Below, one piece after another: positions 63,833 to 64,000 of a stretch of 64,000 nucleotides of DNA. The notes under the pieces were generated by a model that saw nothing but the letters and a program-made list of their open reading frames with translations, ran no database searches and was not told the origin of the DNA. The position numbers were made by a program, and so were the translations under genes. Source of the DNA: Acholoe squamosa (lineage: Eukaryota > Annelida > Polychaeta > Phyllodocida > Polynoidae); the NCBI GenBank assembly GCA_949317995.1, contig OX439036.1, positions 5,263,207-5,327,206 on the forward strand, written 5' to 3'. Position 1 is the first letter of the stretch, and every line of letters begins with the position of its first letter.

Positions 63833-64000
63833 CTAGTTCTGTAGATCCTACAGCAAGGTTCCATGGACCTGTTCTACTGGATACATAGATGTGCATTCTA
63901 CACACTGCTCCCCGTCCCCTATCTGGGCCCTGCGTCTGGTTGCTGTGGTTACAATGGCTAATTCCATGCGCCTACCCTGGGGAGTCCATGACTACCGTCA

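Overview
The window looks like repeat-rich, non-coding DNA from a metazoan, most likely an aquatic invertebrate. The reasons are spliceosomal splice signals, SINEs with (TCAC)n and (TCAA)n tails, tRNA-derived sequences, a non-LTR retrotransposon and very many short inverted-repeat elements. Base composition is AT-leaning. The phylum cannot be fixed from the sequence alone. No complete host gene is visible.

The one long coding region is a full-length, apparently intact CR1/L2-group LINE at about 10.52-15.84 kb. ORF2 carries an endonuclease and a reverse transcriptase with catalytic residues in place. ORF1 has a coiled coil and an RNA-binding core followed by an extra C-terminal domain that reads as NADAR (YbiA-like). 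That fusion is the most unusual object in the window.

Most of the rest is a mosaic of short non-autonomous elements. The commonest (about 25 copies) is a piggyBac-like MITE of about 210-260 bp: TTAA target duplications, termini starting CCCTTTAAGGGCC, and three internal inverted repeats, so that a strand would fold as a cloverleaf. Two copies have grown into tandem arrays of a piece of their own interior (31 bp x 11 and 29 bp x 12). Others have taken in a SINE (59.4 kb), a tRNA-like sequence (8.0 kb) or lie against a LINE tail (20.8 kb). Further families include a 350-420 bp MITE with GGAGGGTGTTGCTCC ends, several shorter MITE families, two hAT-like MITEs with 5-bp duplications, a foldback element (34.5-35.0 kb), a 1.1 kb imperfect palindrome (25.4-26.5 kb), short perfect or near-perfect hairpins, and a family with a conserved body but a different long hairpin in each copy (25.1, 38.0, 63.4 kb).

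Host coding evidence is limited to candidate exons with matching splice sites: minus strand at 5925-5987 and 33632-33696, plus strand at 53859-53939 and 54785-54974. None could be assigned to a known gene, and the two minus-strand exons are not in compatible phase if spliced directly. Promoter-like motif groups occur at 23.0 kb (NRF1 + ETS/STAT), 44.2-44.3 kb (six CRE-like sites at exact 20-bp spacing), 59.16 kb (E2F palindrome) and 63.36-63.42 kb (CRE, NRF1, YY1). All family assignments are from pattern recognition by eye; no searches were run.
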